The notes beneath the pieces are model-generated. The model saw only the letters and a list, made by a program, of their open reading frames with translations, did not search any database and had not been told where the DNA came from. Shown in pieces: positions 4,773-7,363 of a stretch of 7,363 nucleotides of DNA (positions within the stretch are counted from its first letter, which is position 1; each line of letters opens with the position of its first letter). This DNA comes from Nitrospirae bacterium UBA4572 (GTDB lineage: Bacteria; Nitrospirota; Leptospirillia; Leptospirillales; Leptospirillaceae). Both the position numbers and the translations under genes were made by a program. The stretch covers positions 10,694-18,056 of the forward strand of contig DGKK01000055.1 in assembly GCA_002387725.1 (NCBI GenBank). The letters are read 5' to 3'.

Positions 4773-7100
4773 ATGACCGCCCCGACGAAGCCTCCCATAC
4801 CCCGGCCTTCTCCCCAAAAACGTCGCCCGAGGCGTCCGGGGAGGCGCAAGAACATTCTCCTGATCGTCATTGGGATTGTCCTGACTCTCCTGACAGGAGT
4901 CGCCATCGGAATCTCCCTGATCGACAAGAAGATCCTCGCACGCATCGATGAAATTCGCAACGCCCGTCCCATCCCGGTCTTCTCCCAACCGCTGACCCTT
5001 CGCACCGGAGAGAGCATCCCTCTCTTCCGGGTCTGGCATTATCTTGTCCTCTCCCGGGAGGGAGGAACCATCCCCTTTTCGCCCGGATACAACAAATCTC
5101 AACGCACCATCACCCTCTCGACCGGTCCCGGTGCTCAGACTCTCATAGGATGGAACGAGGAGGGGCAAATCGCCTTCATTCGCTCCCACTCAAAGGACCT
5201 CCCAGATACCTCACTCGAACAAATGACACTTCCCCCCCTCCACCTGGGATCGATTGTCGAGGGTCACACCGTCGAATACCGGCCCATCTCCTTTGATCAG
5301 GTATCGCCTGCCATCAAGAAAACATTTCTCCTCTCCGAAGACCGGCGTTTTTTTTCCTCTCCGGCCATCGACCTCCGGGGAATCGGACGGGCCTTCTTTC
5401 ATGATCTCAAGGCCCATCGCTTCAAGGAAGGAGGCAGCACCCTGACCCAGCAGGTGGTGAAGATCCTCTTTCTCGAACGCCGGAAGACACTGACGAGAAA
5501 AATCGAGGAAGCGGTACTCTCGCTCAGGATGGCCGCAATTCTTCCTCCGGAGCAGATCTTCTCCCTCTATCTCAACCACATTGATCTCGGCGGCTACGGA
5601 ACCGAGAGAATTGTTGGAGTGGAGTCGGCCTCCCTTCTCTACTTCGGCCGGCATGCCAATCAGGTGGGCTGGAAGGAAGCGGCGACACTCGCCGCATTGG
5701 TTCGGGCCACGACGTATTACTCGCCCTTTCTCCACCCCCGGAGAACCCTGGCCCTTCGAAACCGGATATTGGGGCTTCTCCACGACCACAAGATCCTATC
5801 GACCAGGCAATGGAAAACCCTGACCGCCTCACCTTTGGGCCTTATCGAACCCAAGGGTCTCTTTCACCCGCTTGGCCCCTACTTCCTTTCGGAGGTCGCC
5901 AAGCGGGTCGCATCAACTTCCCCACCCGCACTTCCAGACGCGCTTCGAACTACCATGGATCCCCTTCTTCAGGAAGAGGCGGACCATCTTCTTGGCCTTT
6001 TTCTTTCGCGATACGACCGAAGCCTGCCCCCCAAAATTCGCGCGACCCATCCTCACGACCTTCAGGGGGTCATCATTGTGATGGATCCCCGAACAGGGGC
6101 AATCCGGGCCATGACCGGGGGAAGGGACTTTGCCACATCACCTCTCAACAGGGCTACTCGGTCGAAACGCCAACCCGCATCGCTTTTCAAGATTGTCCCC
6201 TACCTTACGGCCCTTTCTCCGGAGGACAGCCTTCCTCCGCAATTCACCCTAGCCTCACCTCTCTCCAATGCCCCCATGCACCGGATCCTGGCGCACCGGC
6301 GGTGGATTCCCAAAAACGATGTCTACGACCCGCGCGCCACAATCATTCTCTACCGGGCTCTGGCCCGCTCCATGAATCTTCCGGCCATCCATATGACGGA
6401 GGCCCTTCCGAAGGAAAATCTCGTGGATACAGCCAGAAAACTGGGGCTCGATACCCCGGGACCCTCCCGCATTCCCCTCTCCTATCCTCTGGGAGTTGTG
6501 ACCCAGACTCCCCTCCAGATGGCCACGGCCTACAGCATCATTGCCAATGGAGGACTTTCTGTCTCGCCGGTTCTTCTGTCTCCCTCTCCGGGTGCTCCGG
6601 CGCCTCCCGCTCCCCCCCGCGTCTTTCCCGCCGCTTCGGTCTACCTTCTCTGGAGTGCCCTGCAAGGGGTTCTGGATGACGGGACCGGGGCGACCTTTCT
6701 TCAGGGCAATCCTCAAAGGAATCTTTGGGCAGGAAAAACGGGAACTGCCAACAGGGGACGCGATGCCTGGTTTGTGGCGATTTCCCCCACGGAGGTCGTC
6801 CTTTGCTGGATCGGATTTGACGACAATACCCCCACCATGCGCTTTGGGGCACAACTCGCCCTTCCCATCGCGAGCGCCCTCATTTCCTGGCAGAACGTAT
6901 CTCCTCCTGCCGTCTCCCCCCCCGCGGATATTGTCTTTGCCGACATTGACAGAAAAACGGGCCTTCTTGCCGACTCCTCCTGCGGCCCCTCACTGCACCT
7001 TCCCTTTCTCCCGGGAACGGTTCCTCAGGATAGCTGTACCAAGACGCTTCCATTCCCCCCAGAAAACCCCATTCTTCACTTCTTCCGAAAGTTCTTTTGA
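4773..7100 (+). CDS. mrcB: Class A penicillin-binding protein, PBP1b type
   Basis: This 775-residue bifunctional peptidoglycan synthase polymerises lipid II and cross-links the strands outside the cytoplasmic membrane. A Pro/Arg/Lys-rich tail (1-27) precedes one membrane span (28-50). A region resembling UB2H of PBP1b follows (about 65-160). The GT51 domain starts near 175 with Glu189 (EDRRFF), GGSTLTQQ at 220-227, and the second glutamate Glu246 in RKIEEA, then the YLN and YFGR segments. The transpeptidase has SLFK (nucleophile Ser470, Lys473), SMN (533-535) and KTGT (655-658). The end has DRKTGLLADSSCGP and a second cysteine, as in several bacterial relatives. Unusually, the His and Gly of the EDxxFxxHxG motif are Ser196 and Ala198, and the usual KN after TQQ is KI (230-231). 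ATG 4773 has GGGAG 11 nt upstream; ATG 4755 and TTG 4728 are alternatives. The PBP1b assignment is by domain order. Confidence 0.92.
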   Translation: MTAPTKPPIPRPSPQKRRPRRPGRRKNILLIVIGIVLTLLTGVAIGISLIDKKILARIDEIRNARPIPVFSQPLTLRTGESIPLFRVWHYLVLSREGGTIPFSPGYNKSQRTITLSTGPGAQTLIGWNEEGQIAFIRSHSKDLPDTSLEQMTLPPLHLGSIVEGHTVEYRPISFDQVSPAIKKTFLLSEDRRFFSSPAIDLRGIGRAFFHDLKAHRFKEGGSTLTQQVVKILFLERRKTLTRKIEEAVLSLRMAAILPPEQIFSLYLNHIDLGGYGTERIVGVESASLLYFGRHANQVGWKEAATLAALVRATTYYSPFLHPRRTLALRNRILGLLHDHKILSTRQWKTLTASPLGLIEPKGLFHPLGPYFLSEVAKRVASTSPPALPDALRTTMDPLLQEEADHLLGLFLSRYDRSLPPKIRATHPHDLQGVIIVMDPRTGAIRAMTGGRDFATSPLNRATRSKRQPASLFKIVPYLTALSPEDSLPPQFTLASPLSNAPMHRILAHRRWIPKNDVYDPRATIILYRALARSMNLPAIHMTEALPKENLVDTARKLGLDTPGPSRIPLSYPLGVVTQTPLQMATAYSIIANGGLSVSPVLLSPSPGAPAPPAPPRVFPAASVYLLWSALQGVLDDGTGATFLQGNPQRNLWAGKTGTANRGRDAWFVAISPTEVVLCWIGFDDNTPTMRFGAQLALPIASALISWQNVSPPAVSPPADIVFADIDRKTGLLADSSCGPSLHLPFLPGTVPQDSCTKTLPFPPENPILHFFRKFF

Positions 7101-7108
7101 GATTTCAT

Positions 7109-7125
7109 CGTCTCCCTCGGGGACG
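7109..7125. repeat. Short inverted repeat after the PBP gene
   Basis: A 7-bp stem (one G-T pair) with a 3-nt loop begins 8 nt after the stop codon and runs into a block of eight G residues. It has no following T-run on either strand, so it does not qualify as an intrinsic terminator. It may stabilise the 3' end of the transcript. Confidence 0.35.
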
Positions 7126-7184
7126 GGGGGGGATCTGACTGCCATTTTTCGTCGATTTTCCACAATTCTTGTCGAGCAAAGAAG

Positions 7185-7245
7185 GGCCTCAAGTTTAGGC
7201 GAATGCCAACCTCTTGGGCCTAAGGTCTCCATTAAAGCCTTTTTT
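7185..7245 (+). terminator. Possible terminator: nested inverted repeats followed by a T-run
   Basis: GGCCTCAAG at 7185-7193 pairs with CTTGGGCC at 7213-7220 with one bulged T, and a small GGC-GAAT-GCC hairpin lies inside. A competing pairing joins TTAGGC (7195-7200) to GCCTAA (7218-7223). A run of six T residues at 7240-7245 follows 20 nt later, preceded only by a weak AAGG/CCTT stem. The T-run is too far from the main stem for a classic intrinsic terminator, so this is a weak call. It is the only candidate for ending the PBP transcript before the opposing tRNA gene. No coding sequence is convincing in 7101-7318. Confidence 0.25.
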
Positions 7246-7318
7246 CCATCACAAAGTGAGTTTTCGGGAAGAGGGGTCTTTACCGGTGTTTGGGATTTAC
7301 TAACTGAAATGACTTAAT

Positions 7319-7363
7319 TGGTGCGCCCGGCAGGAGTTGAACCTGCGACCTTCAGATTCGTAG
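7319..7363 (-). tRNA. tRNA-Arg(ACG), 3' part only, cut by the window edge
   Basis: Read on the - strand, the segment gives the anticodon loop CTACGAA with anticodon ACG, the 3' anticodon stem TCTGA, a 5-nt variable loop AGGTC, a T arm GCAGG-TTCAACT-CCTGC, the 3' acceptor strand CGGGCGC, discriminator A and an encoded CCA. The T stem pairs perfectly. The acceptor strand implies a 5' end GCGCCCG, typical of bacterial tRNA-Arg. The D arm, the 5' anticodon stem and the 5' acceptor strand lie beyond the window. The ACG anticodon (inosine at the first position after TadA editing) would read CGU, CGC and CGA. Confidence 0.93.

Noticed and set aside
5348..5355. Run of eight T as a frameshift or pseudogene signal in the PBP gene
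   Set aside because: The reading frame stays open and all downstream motifs are in frame, so the gene appears intact.
5810..6679. A 289-codon + strand frame inside the PBP gene
   Set aside because: It lies entirely within the transpeptidase coding region in another frame and its Ser/Pro/Arg-rich composition is typical of a shadow frame.
6541..7317. A 258-codon + strand frame running past the PBP stop to the tRNA
   Set aside because: Most of it overlaps the PBP gene out of frame. The part beyond 7100 is low-complexity, has no ribosome-binding site of its own and resembles no family.
1..7363. CRISPR array, insertion sequence, toxin-antitoxin, phage or defence genes
   Set aside because: No regularly spaced repeats, terminal inverted repeats with a transposase, or characteristic protein motifs of such systems were seen.

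Overview
The window reads as a Gram-negative chromosomal segment. The evidence is a class A penicillin-binding protein of the PBP1b type, an outer-membrane-type lipoprotein with a BamE/SmpA-like fold signature, a PspA/IM30 homologue and a partial tRNA-Arg. The DNA is GC-rich, C-ending codons are strongly preferred, and genes are tightly packed. A Nitrospirota-like organism such as Leptospirillum is a plausible guess from this style, but nothing in the sequence proves the taxon.

Left block (1 to about 4316, + strand): five genes are stacked as an apparent operon. They are a DUF4912-domain protein (5' end outside the window), a PspA/IM30 homologue, a membrane protein combining a signal peptide, TPR-like repeats, one membrane span, a four-cysteine zinc-ribbon-like site and a glycine-rich tail, a GT-B glycosyltransferase of the MurG-like/COG4671 type, and a small exported protein of unknown function. 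The spacing is 43 nt, 8 nt, a 1-nt overlap, and then a 4-nt overlap or a 20-nt gap depending on the last start. This suggests co-transcription and partly coupled translation. The likely common theme is cell envelope maintenance, because PspA proteins bind stressed membranes and the neighbours are membrane, glycosyl-transfer and exported proteins. The functional link is inference.

Right block (4327 to 7100): a small lipoprotein on the - strand converges on the operon, with only 10 bp between stop codons. It diverges from a PBP1b-like bifunctional peptidoglycan synthase on the + strand. The synthase keeps both glycosyltransferase glutamates and the transpeptidase SxxK, SxN and KTG motifs, but it departs from the usual first glycosyltransferase motif.

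Right end (7101 to 7363): about 218 bp without a convincing gene holds small inverted repeats. It is followed by the 3' part of a - strand tRNA-Arg(ACG) cut by the window edge. I see no CRISPR array, insertion sequence, defence system or phage module. The most interesting part is the PspA-centred gene set and its zinc-ribbon membrane partner.
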